A stretch of DNA of 39,567 nucleotides from Rhodocollybia butyracea (lineage: Eukaryota; Basidiomycota; Agaricomycetes; Agaricales; Omphalotaceae): the NCBI GenBank assembly GCA_015501585.1, contig JADNRY010000545.1, positions 1 through 39,567 of the forward strand, read 5' to 3'. The notes under the pieces are model-generated. The model did not search any database. It saw only the letters and a program-made list of their open reading frames with translations, and was not told where the DNA came from. This document shows, one piece after another, positions 10,383 to 20,913 of the stretch (its first letter is position 1; every line of letters starts with the position of its first letter). A program made the position numbers and the translations under genes.

Positions 10383-10679
10383 GAATAGCTATAACCAAAA
10401 TACTTGTTTGGTATCTGAAATACAGCTAAGTCGTCCTTCACCTTTGCAATTGGAAAATACCTTCTTCACTCTCCAGATCTCTTGGGCAGCTGCTGAAACC
10501 ATCCCTGCATTGCTGCTGGCAGGTGAGTAACCAAAACCTGGGACATGGTTAAGCCAGAATTTGCCATGCAGATCTTGTGATATGAGAAAAGGTTTGTGTC
10601 AAGGGTCAATTGGAATAGTACAGTGGAATTTTTTGATATCCATCGTACAAGCTTGTGTTAAAGGAGCAGCGACCGTGAC

Positions 10680-10931
10680 CTTTAAAACAAGGAATAAATA
10701 AATGAAACATGATATGAAGCCCAATAGGCTGTAATGCATAAAATCATAAACATGGTACATTGCTTCAGTAGCAGTAACTCGTGAAATAAATGATAATCAT
10801 GAATCAATAAACATGGTAAGTTGCTTCAGTAGCGGTAACCCATGGAATAAATTATAATCATGAACAATAATTTTTTGACCATTACTAGCAAATCGCCCAG
10901 AAACTGGGAATATAAGAGGAAAAGGACTCAC
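10680..10931 (-). other. spliceosomal intron within the retrotransposon RT gene
   Basis: GTGAGT donor at 10931 and AAAG acceptor at 10680. Removing it joins ACW to VTVAAPLTQACTMDIKKF, restoring the conserved palm block in frame. At 252 nt it is much longer than cellular introns in this window, partly because of an internal tandem duplication. Confidence 0.75.
10746..10866. repeat. 61-bp tandem duplication in the RT intron
   Basis: Two copies of a unit starting ATAAACATGG (10746 and 10807), roughly 85-90 percent identical. Most differences are transitions, in line with the decay seen in the A and B repeats. Confidence 0.8.
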
Positions 10932-11511
10932 CCAACAAGCGACTTGAGATACAGTGTCAAAAGTGGTTGGAAACTTCTCTTTCTCAATGTTGGAGTTAAC
11001 ACTGTCAAACCAGACACCTTCCTGGTCAAGACCGCCTTTCAATGCATTACTGCATATGCGGTATTTCATCAGTTTCCCGGGACCTTGGACCGCTTCTGCA
11101 ACTATAAGCGGTACAGAAATAAAAGGACCGCCAAGAATATGTTCCAGTGTATCCTGTGAAAAAGGGCCTGATACCTGTTGTGCATTCTCCTCCTCTGCGA
11201 GAAATTCCATGATGATTTCGGAGTGTTTCCATACCAAAGAATGGTTTGGAATGATTACTGTATGTTTGATAGGCGGCATATTTCCCAAGGGAAAGCCCAG
11301 AGAGAGATAGCAAATGAGAAGGGGAAAACAGTCCGAAAGATTATACTGCTTTAAGTCAGTTTCGAAAGCAGTGGCATTGTATGGTGTCATGATTCAGTAG
11401 AATATCTCTTTCTCTTCGGGAGAGGCATCAATGGCTGGAGACCTGGGTATAATTTCATCCTTGAAGTCATGGAAAAGAAGAGGATCTGGCAAGAAATGGT
11501 CCACGAAAGGA

Positions 11512-12848
11512 TTAATTAGCTTGGCAGGAACAAGAGGGGTGGCACTTGCGAGCAGAGTGGGAGCCTCCGCATAATGAGCAGATGTGGACAAAGGCACATT
11601 TGTCACTGAACTTGCAAATGACAGTCACATTGAATCCAACACAGATTCGTTTACCTCTGTTATCTCCGTTCTTTGCTCGGATAATACCTGTTCCCCACTC
11701 CAAATCACAGAAAGGGAAGGGTCTGTGTGCACCTGAGTTCTTTTCTTGTAAGACATGTCCCTTCCTACCACATCTGATGCATCTCGGTTCCGGAAGGACA
11801 ACCCGAGTGCAATCTGGAAAGGACTTCATGGTGTCCATGTTAGGAGCAAGAGTGGAGGTTGAAGCCAAAGCTGAATACAACACAGAGTTGTATGAATTCT
11901 TCCCACCAGAGTGAGAGTAAGAGGAGGAAGGCTGTTTTGACTCGGCGAGAATCCAGTAAGCTGAAGCCTCTGCTTTGACCAGGGACCACTGGTTGTCATA
12001 GTAGGATGCAGGAAAGCTCTTGTTGTGAGCATAGTCGCTAGCTTGCATCTTGATTTCTTTTGGAAGCCAAAGGTTGAAATACTTCTCAGAATCACATTGG
12101 TTCCTGAAAAAACCAAAATGATACTTGAAGAACTTCAGACAAGGGCTTTCGGGATCATTGCCATATCGCTGGAACTTGAAAGCAAAATACTGGTTAGTGG
12201 CCTCAAACCACTGGTTATAAAGGAGGTCCTCATCCTTTAGAGGTCCAATATCCTTCTCGTCCTTCAACTTCTTCACAATATTGTTGATGTCAATAATGTA
12301 TGTTTTCGTCATCATGCCTGGAACTCTGTACTGTTTGTAGAGATGGATTTTGCTGATGATTTTCTCAGCGGTTGGTGGGTAAAAGAAGGCGTGGGGAAAA
12401 ACATAGCTGTGGCGCGTGGTTTCAAAAAACACGTCTGGAAAGATGGCTGGGCTGCACTTCATGTAACAAGTTGAACAGGTGGTTCTGGCCCTGTAAAAGC
12501 AGAAGCTTGGCCCTGGCAGTCAGTAGCTCCACCAGAGGTACTACCAATGCTTAATTTCTCTTTCTCATCTTCTTCATTAGCCTTCCTCATCTCCACAATA
12601 GCATGAGAACCCAAGATAGGCATGAGTTCTGTAAAGATTGTGGAGTCCTTCCTGAGACCATCGAAGACTTCATCCTCGAGAGATATGGTAGATTCCATGT
12701 CCGAGATTTCCATGTCCGCCTCTACTGGCTGTCTCGGAGGCACAGCACCTGGGATTGTATCTGTCATAGCCTGTGCATGTCTAGCGCATGCCATCTCTCT
12801 CTCCAGATGCTTTTCCCTGCGGCTGTCATTACGAGCGCTGATTTCCAT
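11512..12848 (-). pseudogene. gag-like protein of the Ngaro-type element
   Basis: Two overlapping frames. The first (ATG 12848, MEISARNDSRREKHL) is a charged N-terminal segment with acidic Ser-rich stretches, ending in TGA at 12461-12459. The second opens at the overlapping ATG 12462 (ATGA overlap) and runs 316 codons to 11512. It includes an aromatic-rich gag core (YDNQWSLVKAEASAYW) and, near its C-terminus, a zinc-knuckle-like CIRCGRKGH plus a second cysteine cluster, CKFSDKCAFVHICSLCGGSH, typical of nucleic-acid binding in this element class. The ATGA overlap could allow reinitiation but could equally be a lesion that split a single gag frame. The last codons extend past the start of related RT-frame sequence (to 11394), so gag and RT are close together or overlap. 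Confidence 0.75.
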
Positions 12849-13016
12849 GTTCTTTTTCGGGATTGTCTTCAGCGGAAGTTTTTTCAGCACGTTGTTTACT
12901 TCTGGGGATATATGCGTTCATTTAGTGTGAGTTGACCAGTCGAAAGAAGAATAGTGAGGTTGGAAACATTTGAGAAGCCTGGGTGGTGCAGAGTTGTCCG
13001 TCATCTCGAGGAAAAA

Positions 13017-13167
13017 AGCTTTTTAGAAGTAAAGTATTTCGGACGGTGTTGGCGACATAGAGAATCGGGTTGAGTTCAGTGTAAGGCACTTAACAATGTG
13101 ATAAGATGCCGATTCTCACGTCTGCCTATCTTATCCTCCAATAAGCGCCTTTAGCACTTATCTCGGA
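13017..13167 (-). repeat. A1 split direct repeat (5' end of Ngaro-type element)
   Basis: 151 bp, direct copy of A2 at 3483-3633. The inverted-repeat core is present as ATAAGCGC (13141-13148), spacer CTTTA, GCACTTAT (13154-13161), one transition from perfect symmetry. It marks the 5' terminus of the element. Confidence 0.88.
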
Positions 13168-13563
13168 CTACGTCATTAGTTGGGTAAGAAAAGTTCAACA
13201 GCGCCCCCGATGCGGTAGCTTTGTCCAAGAATTCTTGATAGACTCGGAGGAGAGGTCTTTGGGTACCATGAGGAATGGAAGTAACTTGCAATTTAGGTGT
13301 GATGAGTAAATGTAAGATGCTCTAGGAGTGTAGAGGTAAAGTACTTGAAAGAGCGTATAGGTGTGAAGTGAATAGGGTACTCGAAAGAGCAGGAGGTGAG
13401 GTTATATCATTTCTGCAACTGAAGTAGGCGGACCGGGGAGTCAAGTCCAAGATCTGGAATCGAACACTTGCTTTATCCAAGATACTTATTACTGGCAAGA
13501 TCATATTTTTCAGTGGGAAAGATATCTTTTTTCTTGGAGTGCTTTAAATAAGAATGAAGGCTC
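13168..13563. other. spacer between the retroelement and the monooxygenase 3' end
   Basis: About 400 bp with no supported gene. A short imperfect direct repeat is visible: GTACTTGAAAGAGC near 13338 and GTACTCGAAAGAGC near 13378. The 3' untranslated region of the monooxygenase should fall here. Confidence 0.4.
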
Positions 13564-15333
13564 TCAAGAGTCAACACTGTTGAGAAATTGCATAGCTCGC
13601 GCGAAATCCTCATCCGCATCGCTCTCCACCCACGAATAATTCTTCGTAATAGCATCACTCAGAACGGAAATCTGCTCCGAAGTCAGCTCTTGTCCCATCT
13701 CCTTGACATCCTCAAGGCCTGGTGCGTTTAATTCGTAACAAAAGCCCTGGTTACGTGCATTCCTCTGGATCATGTTTCCATAGGGTTGTCGAACGTAGTT
13801 GTAGGCTTGGAGGATACGGGCCCAATTTTCTGGACCCCCCTGACAAAACAGTCGCCCCAACACGTATCCATCCTAAGTACGCTGTTGAGGGCATCGTATA
13901 TATTTTCCATTTAGCGCTTGACTACTCACTTCCATCGCCTGCCCTGCGCCAGCACCTAGATGAAGTTTCATCTCTCAAGTAAGCCGATCCGACGAGATAC
14001 GTACCGACATGGGGTTGCATGTTGTGCTTTTTTTTCGATGTTAATGGATTGAAGAGGGAAGAAAAGAACATATATGCGCTCACCGCGGCATCTCCAAGTA
14101 AGGCTATCCTACGAGAAACGTATGTACCCATGGGGCGTAAATCTCGAATCACCCATCGAGACGGGTTTTCAACGCTCTAATCTTGCGAGTGAGTGGTGTT
14201 TCGAGCACGATGCGTTCAGCGCCACTCACGCCCAGTAATTCTTGAACTTCTTCCTCCCATCCAACAAAGTGACTGAGTACCTCCTCCGTAGTTGCGCTCT
14301 TGATCTCCGGACCATCCAAGGGCTTACCCTCATTTGATATATTTGAAAAGAATGCCACGACGTTGATGAATCGACCTCTGCTGATCGGATAGACCACCAC
14401 GTGCTGCAACGAATATTGAAACGGAGAAAGGAATTGCTTTTTCACACTGACCTTATTTTTACCACAATACTAGGTAAAGATTTTCATCTCAGTACAGCAA
14501 GATATGAGATGTGATAAACTGACAATTGTTTGTCTTTGAAGAGTTCTATGCTTTGGGTTTATTTTTCCAAGATTCTCTTTAGGAATCAAACCTCGAAAGA
14601 CTTGGGTCCCTGTATAGAATATGCCTTCGTGGTGGAAACATTCCCGTGTCACCGATTTTATACCGTCTGCCCCAATGAGAACGTCGCAAGTCACTTCAGA
14701 TCCATTCTTAAAATACAACTCGACGCAGTCTTCCTGTTCCTTGCATTTGATAAGACGATGATCAAGATGTATCCGGCAGAAGGACGGGACGTGTTTAAAG
14801 AGCACCTGTTGGAGATCTTGTCTGTTTGGTTGTTAGTAGTTGATTATGTTATACGACCACGAATAGAGGAGCCACCTGTGAAAAGGGAGCGCTGTAAATA
14901 GGTGAGTTATATCTAATTTTCTCTGCCTATCTACGTACCTACCTTTCATATCGCCGTTGAGGAATGTAAAACCCTCCTTTCGATCGCTGATACGGAACTC
15001 GACTCCCTCCGGGGGCTGATTAAAGTTGAAGCCCTCTGGTAGAATTGCCAACAAATCCTCCTTCAACCCCAAATACTCAAGAAACTTCCGAGTTCGAGAC
15101 CATAGTGCTATTCCAGCCCCAATCTCAGTAATCTGTAGTGCTTGCTCGTACAAATCGATCTCAATATTCAGGCAGTCCTTGAGCGCCACTGCACACAGTA
15201 ACCCCCCGATGCCTCCTCCTCTGAACATGGCTATTATGTTTGAAGGTAATCTGGAGAACAAATCCACTCACACTATGGCCAGCCTTGTCTTAGAGCTTGA
15301 ATTAGAGGAAGGAATCATCGCAACTTGGAGCAT
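13564..15333 (-). CDS. FAD-dependent monooxygenase (salicylate hydroxylase-like)
   Basis: Flavin aromatic hydroxylase, using NAD(P)H and O2 to hydroxylate an unknown aromatic or related ring. Ten exons (minus): 15333-15272, 15220-14943, 14891-14876, 14821-14524, 14469-14452, 14403-14230, 14176-14084, 14026-14005, 13955-13930, 13872-13564. They total 1296 nt, 431 residues plus stop, in frame throughout. Motifs in order: RLAIVGGGIGGL (FAD Rossmann fold, created by the first splice), DVLIGADGIKS (GADG), and LLGDAAHNMQPHVGAGAGQAMEDG (GDxxH plus FAD-binding loop, assembled from four exons). Four exons are only 16-26 nt. The start may instead be the in-frame ATG at 15318. Length is normal for the family (about 430) and no lesion is seen, so the gene looks functional. 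The substrate cannot be told from sequence; no other metabolic gene lies beside it to suggest a cluster. Confidence 0.93.
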
Positions 15334-16127
15334 CTGACAGGTCTGGCCTCCCACCCTCAGTGTTTTTAAAGAAATTATTCCTGGTGGTTCCTCCATGATG
15401 TCATTTGTCCGTTTTTCCGCGCTGTTTTTTAGCGTAGTCTTTTCATACCGTTTTACCAAAAAAAAGACTTTGCTGGTAAGTGCCAAAGGCGCTTATCAAA
15501 GGTCCTGGGATTCGGCGCATAAGCGCCTTCGTTATAGGCTCTTCCGATTCTTGGTATACTTAGTACATTTTAATTCGGTCTTTCAAAGCTCCCACCTGTT
15601 CTCACTCACCCACACTTGTGCCGGGCTCGGTCTTTGTGACTTTGTCAGTTTGTGGACACCCACAAACCCCAAACCTGTTTATACTACTCGATCTGCTGTG
15701 GACTCCGCTAGTACTTTACCGATATTGAGCATTGCTCAGATTTGACACTGTTTGGGTTGCACAATGCCATTCTATCTCATACTCCATAATATAACCGGAG
15801 ATTCAGCCTAATAAGGTCGATACGGATGTAGGACATCAGTCTCAAGCTCTTTCCGTGCTCTATAGAGTAAACGTCTGTGTCATTTATCCGTTTTCCCATA
15901 CCGTTTCCCGACGCAGTTCAAGTAACGATTACTTGCGCTGTTTACGTACTCGTGTGGAATCTTGGCATCTGTGCGACAGTACTTCTGTACTGGTCACAGC
16001 ATCGTGCACCCGAGGCATGTGTTTAGCGCGATACATGTAGCTGGGATCTCGACTGTTCCTATGTCGGTTACCACCACCAGGCTGTTGAGCGAATAGTTAC
16101 TGCGCATCGAAACCATTTCTTACTTCA
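15334..16127. other. intergenic region upstream of the monooxygenase
   Basis: About 790 bp. It holds an inverted repeat TAAGTGC (15477-15483), spacer CAAAG, GCGCTTA (15489-15495), resembling the core in the A repeats of the Ngaro-type element, and a related ATAAGCGCC about 30 bp on. The rest is rich in short poly-pyrimidine stretches. No gene is supported. It should contain the monooxygenase promoter and the TFIIIC-subunit 3' UTR. Confidence 0.4.
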
Positions 16128-19100
16128 TCACAAAGAAAGCCATCGACGATACAACATGTCAGCCAAAGGGATAGCCCCAGTCAAAACATATATCAGAGAA
16201 AGATTATAGGCAGCTTCTTTTGCAAAATCCCCAATCTGTACAGAGGAAAGGGAATTAGTCAGCGGACTACTTGCAGAGGGTAGCGGCAAACTAATATGCA
16301 CAATAGACTGTTTGTCTTGCTTCTGAGTCTCGGCTAGCTGGAGGACGCGTTCATAATGGCTGACGGCAAGAGAATGAAGACCTATGAAGGGTCTAAGTTT
16401 AAGTTGTGTAGTCCCAAACATCAAGTCAACGCACCAAGTTGATGAAACATCCTACCAAAGTTGTATTCAACTTCGCTGACGCGCACAAGATCAACAGAGC
16501 GGATGGAGCGGTATTTGGACAAAAAACGTCATTCCCTAACGCGATCAGATGAAATTAATACATGAATGGACTGTGCAACTTAAGAAACATTACCTGAGCT
16601 ATCAAATGATGTCGGTTGTCGGACTGCCTCTGCATTGCACGCCCAACAGATGCGATTGCAAGGCATAACAGTATCATGGGATCTTCAGGACAATAGTCAT
16701 AGGCGTGCAGAAGGTAAACTAGGCAAAAAACAAGTAAATCTTATGTTTTGTGTGGAAAGTGCAAGACATACAAATAGCACTCTGATAGCTTTTCGCAGCA
16801 ATACACATCTGGCCATAGATAGAGACTGTGAGAGGGTTATCTTTTGTGGGAAGAGGGGTTTTATCGTTCGATAGAGGAGTGTCGATGTCTGCCGCACCAC
16901 CTGCGCCTCCATCGGAGTCCTCGTCGCCCAGTTCTTCTGTAGCATCTTTGTCCTTCTCTTTTCTTCCTCCTGATGATAAAGTGGAGGGCATAATTGGTGC
17001 CCATCGCTTGAGGATGCCATTCCATTTCAACAGTTCTGGATCTTTCACTGCAACATCGCTAAGCTTCATCTCTCGGAAGAAGAATTTCTGTAATGTAGAG
17101 GTGATGAACGAATCGGTTGGACGTAGGCCACTCGAGAGTGAAGCCATGAGGAGACGGTACATTTCGTTATTGAACTGATTTGAGGATATCAATTTGCGAC
17201 ATTGTTCCACAACGACAACGAAGTGGTTTGTTTGAATGGCGCAGGCTATAATAACACTCCAGAGTCAGGACATGAATTAGAGCAAAACTTTGAGTGTACC
17301 AATGAGCGCTAGCCGTATTGGAACTTGATATTCAGGCGTCATGTAGGCGTTCGACATAAGAACATGGCGAAGAACTTCATCAGCAAGCTCGTATTGATTC
17401 CGTTTTGTGAGTATGAAGCAGTACTGTGGATGATCGTTATGTCATGAACAGAACACCATGGAATCATGATCTTCACCTGCATGATGAGGTGCAGCCAGTC
17501 GCTAAACAAAACTCCCCGGAAGATCTCCACCCCATTGAGTTTGGGTTGTTTACGGGGTGTGCTTTCTATGTATGAACGATTAAACGGTCAATGTATTCGA
17601 AAATAAAAGAGACGGCGTACGGATATCAAGTTGTAACCTTGACGCCATGCGATCCTCATCAACTTCATGATCAGCGGATTCCTTCGCTCTGCGCTTGCGT
17701 TTGGGAAACATTCCCCGGAAAGGATTGTTCTGTGTCAAGTTGAGTGGAGGAATGATTGAAAGAACAAACTCCTTACCCTCGCAGCAGTAAATAAGAGCCT
17801 CGTCTCTCTAAATGTATCGACTAACTTTTCCGCCTCAAGCATCCACTCCCTTTCTATCGCCCCTTCAGGCATCTCTTCGTTCTCATTTTGTTGCTCCATC
17901 ATACTTTTAGCAGTTTCAATAGCAGACCCAATATTTTCGACTGCTTCGTCCCTCTCCCTTAGCATTGCATCCCAGATTTCTTTCACTCTACCGTAGCTTC
18001 GTAGCACTTCCTTCTCTTTCTCTACCTCCAGCTCCTTTAATTGAGCTTGAGTGAGTCGATTTGGTATATTCCCCTTGGAAGTGGATTTGCTGTTCTTTGA
18101 TCGATCCTCCATGAAGAGCGAGGAGGAGGCATTGGTGGAAGAGGAGGCATTAGCTTGAGATGCATCTTTGTAGCGGCGTTTTCGGAGTCAATAACTGTTA
18201 AAGGCGGTCAATGAAAGTGATCGTAGGACTACCGCAAAGGTGATACCTTGGTAAACTAAGTCCAAGGCTTTCCGTGGCTCATTCATTATCTCGTAGATCT
18301 CTGCCAGCTTCATCTTTGCGTCGTTATTTGTCGGGTCGGCAAGTCGAACTAGGAGTAATAGTTAATTGACAACGGAAAAAAATGTGAGACGGAGGAAATT
18401 GCACCATGTTCATATATTTCAGCAGCATCCTTCAGCTCATCGAGCATACGAAGGCATGAAGCTGTCTGAAGAAGAATATATACACTGCTAGTCTACCAAA
18501 AGCGCAATATGAAGTGGATACCGGAGTATTTGGAGGCAGCAGACTTACACTGATATCAGTACCGAGAATCTCATACACAGGCTTCGCCTCTGCCCACATT
18601 CCTCGCTCATAGTACGCATCTGCGATTTCTAGAAACAATGCTGCATAGTCTAGGACGTCTTCTTGCAGAATGATGTTTGCATGCATCTACATAATATATT
18701 TTTCAAACATGTAGTAGAGAACAAGTGACAGATACGTACCACACCCTCATCAACTTCTCCCATCTTGATCCTTGCGACTGCAAGACGATGTCGGGCATTT
18801 ACATCCAGTGGGAAATAACCAGACTGCATGGTCCCTGTCAGGCTAGCAGCACTCGATTTAACGGTAGTAGCGGATGATGTTATTGTATTTGGGTGCGAAG
18901 AAGATAAAGGATCGCTAGTCGGGTTCGTTGCTACTGAAGCCGTCCTGCTAAACCCTTCAAGATCAAACTCCCTATCATCTTCCAGGATATCCCAATACTT
19001 TTGATCTGCCCGACCTTGCAGCCATCTACTGCCTGTCTTAATCACTTGGACAGCTTTATCGTACTCTCCAAGAGTATTGTACAAATCTGCAAGAACCAAG

Positions 19101-20297
19101 ATATTAAGCATGGAAAATCCACCTCCGGGAACCGAGGTACTCGTTGAATCAGTTCCAGAAGGCCCGGAGATATGACCTGAGCCAGTAGGAAAGCGTTGTT
19201 GGTAATTATCAAACGCATTTTGAAACAGTGTAGTGCAGGTGGTTAGATCGCCCAACTCGATAAGAATAGGCCGAATTTCGTCAAGAACGGTGAGATCGTG
19301 AGGGAACCGTTTGAGGATAGAGAGAAAAGTTTGACGAGCCTAATATCGAGTTCGTCACAAGAACACAAAAGTTATAGAACACTCACAATTCGCAAGTCAC
19401 CGGTTTCCTTAGCGAAGGCCGCGCGATCCCAACGTGCATCAACGTTGGATGGATCCAGGCTATAAATTTTTCTGTAACAGTATAATGCCTGTTGATTGAA
19501 GCCAAGATTTCTGGTAGATTTGTTACCATTACATCGGTGAAAATAACATAGAAGAAACGAGCCTGGACTCTCGTGCCAGGCGGTCCCATTCCTCAGGATC
19601 ATGCCTCAAATGAGCTGCCATGATGCGAAGTTGAAGTGCACGGTCCTTTTGCTGCATGTCCTCGTAACATTGTGCGAGCACAGTCCAAGCTGAAGCTGCT
19701 CGAGGTTCAATTCGTATGACTTCCTGCATAATTCTAATAGCCTCAGGAAGATCACTGTCCACGAACGCTTGATTCCCATCTCCGATGAGCGAGCGCACTT
19801 GTTGCGACAAAATAGGTCCGTTGAATGCACGCGATTTCTGCAATTAAATGTCAGCGAAGAGGGATTAAAGACGCGTGCAACACGGACCTTTTTCCGACGT
19901 TTCCCAATGCCTGAAGCTGCGCGTAGATCATCCTTAAAAACTTCTTCTTCGTCTTCAATATTGATATCCCAATCCTTAGCTAAAGAAGGGTCATTGCGTT
20001 CGCGGATGTTTTGCACCAAACGACTACACATGGTCAGCAACGAGAGGTGGATTCGAAAGACACTTACTCAAAGTCCCCTTCTATCTCTTCCTCAGCAACG
20101 GCCACCCCAGCTTCAGATTCAAGACCTCCATCCTGGTCAACATCCATTTCTTCATCTGAACTGGACTCGGATGGAGCTGCACTGTCTTCTGAACCTAAAG
20201 GAAAGCATCGAGCAATTTAGAAAGGAATTTTCGCTGAAAACTGACCATCAAGTTCATCGTCCGAAAATGTTTGGGAATGCATTATCAGGTCATCCAT
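16128..20297 (-). CDS. TFIIIC TPR subunit (Sfc4 / TFC4-like)
   Basis: Subunit of the RNA polymerase III factor TFIIIC (tau-A module), which recognises the A box and helps place TFIIIB. Starts MDDLIMHSQTFSDDELDG (ATG 20297) with an acidic N-terminus (SESSSDEEMDVDQDGG). First exons: 20297-20246, 20194-20068, 20023-19888, 19836 onward, phases consistent. Tetratricopeptide repeats follow, for example GNQAFVDSDLPEAIRIMQEV, ASAWTVLAQCYEDMQQKDRA, NQQALYCYRKIYSLDPSN, LNILVLADLYNTLGEYDKA and ADAYYERGMWAEAKPVYEIL. After a charged linker (KRKRRAKE, coiled-coil EVEKEKEVLRSY) comes the C-terminal TPR block with NNEMYRLLMASLSSG, KDNPLTVSIYGQMCIA and HHLIAQ. It ends AAYNLSLIYVLTG...MLYRRWLSL and stop TGA 16130-16128, the family's conserved C-terminus. 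More than ten short introns. It appears intact. Confidence 0.9.
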
Positions 20298-20913
20298 CGG
20301 AGTTGCAAAACACAATGTCGGGCCGGCTTATCCCGTAAACAGTCCAGGCAGTATACTCATGAGCAAACGTTCACAATAGTACATCTCCAGAGTCCACGCT
20401 GAGAGAGTCTGTTAGAAGGAAGGGTATGAGCATTGATGCAGATGGTCTACTAAATGACGAAAAAGCTCTCGAGCCGCTATTGAAGGAATAAGACGAAGAA
20501 AAGTGAAAGAGAAGGAGAGGAGCTAAAAGAAGTGGCTAGAAGAGGTCAGGAGAGTGACCAAAGGGAGAGCTCGAAGACGGGCATGGAGTGTATATACTAT
20601 TTTCCTTTTCACTCTCTACGCTACTCACCACTAATTCCCCTACATCTTCTGCACCACGGCGTTACAACCTGAACGTTGTTCAAGCCCTTTCACTTGTCTG
20701 ATATTTTCAATACATCTTATACTGATCTAGAGTAGGGAAATGATGTAACACTATGTAAACAATGACTACTGGTACTGAAGAGTCATTGGATGGATCCATC
20801 TTTTTTAGTAAAGTAATAAGAAGGCTGCAGTGGCACTGCACGCAAAGAAACGCTTTGACCGATGGTCATGCAGTTGGCAACTTAGCCGGCCCGTTCCTTC
20901 TCTTGTTTTCATC
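20298..20913. promoter_or_regulatory. divergent promoter region between TFIIIC subunit and F-box genes
   Basis: 616 bp separating two oppositely transcribed starts. It contains a TATA-like GTATATACTA near 20590 followed by pyrimidine-rich DNA. No ORF with coding character is seen. Assignment as a shared promoter is inferred from gene orientation only. Confidence 0.4.

Larger units (their letters stand above)
8845..11390 (-). pseudogene. reverse transcriptase-RNase H of the Ngaro-type element
   Basis: Starts at ATG 11390 with MTPYNATAFE. The finger/palm blocks follow: FPLGNMPPIKHTVIIPNH, VSGPFSQDTLEHILGGPF, KYRICSNALKGG, VNSNIEKEKFPTTFD. A 252-nt intron joins SQVACW to VTVAAPLTQACTMDIKKFH, the first catalytic Asp. 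VPGFGYSPASSNAGM comes next, and KVKDDLAVFQIP is the catalytic Asp-Asp pair. After the inserted LTR come EEALDCIAHLGIPWHP and an RNase H domain: FADASTDWGIGIW, CWLETITIE, MRSDNNGTIGAL, NPADPLSHG. Lesions: an in-frame TGA at 10601-10599 where the family has a codon before HKPF (a CGA to TGA change would explain it), a frame change just before KDDL, the LTR insertion, and a frame change at the T run near 9110. Ends at 8845, 70 bp before the recombinase ATG. Confidence 0.88.
3161..13167 (-). mobile_element. Ngaro-type tyrosine-recombinase retrotransposon, degenerate, with nested insertions
   Basis: Read on the minus strand the order is A1 repeat (13167-13017), gag, RT-RNase H, tyrosine recombinase, B1 (3821-3638), A2 (3633-3483), B2 (3344-3161). 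A1/A2 are both 151 bp and B1/B2 both 184 bp, all in the same orientation. The order A1-ORFs-B1-A2-B2 is the split-direct-repeat plan of Ngaro/PAT elements within the DIRS order, which integrate through a tyrosine recombinase rather than a DDE integrase. A 138-bp unique stretch separates A2 from B2. All three coding regions carry stops, frameshifts or insertions, so this copy is dead. Removing the three inserts (about 3.6 kb) leaves roughly 6.4 kb, a plausible intact length. No target duplication is evident at the outer ends, as expected for recombinase-mediated insertion. Confidence 0.85.

Noticed and set aside
10057..10441. Minus-strand ORFs of 70-113 codons
   Set aside because: They lie within the LTR-like insertion and show no family motif.
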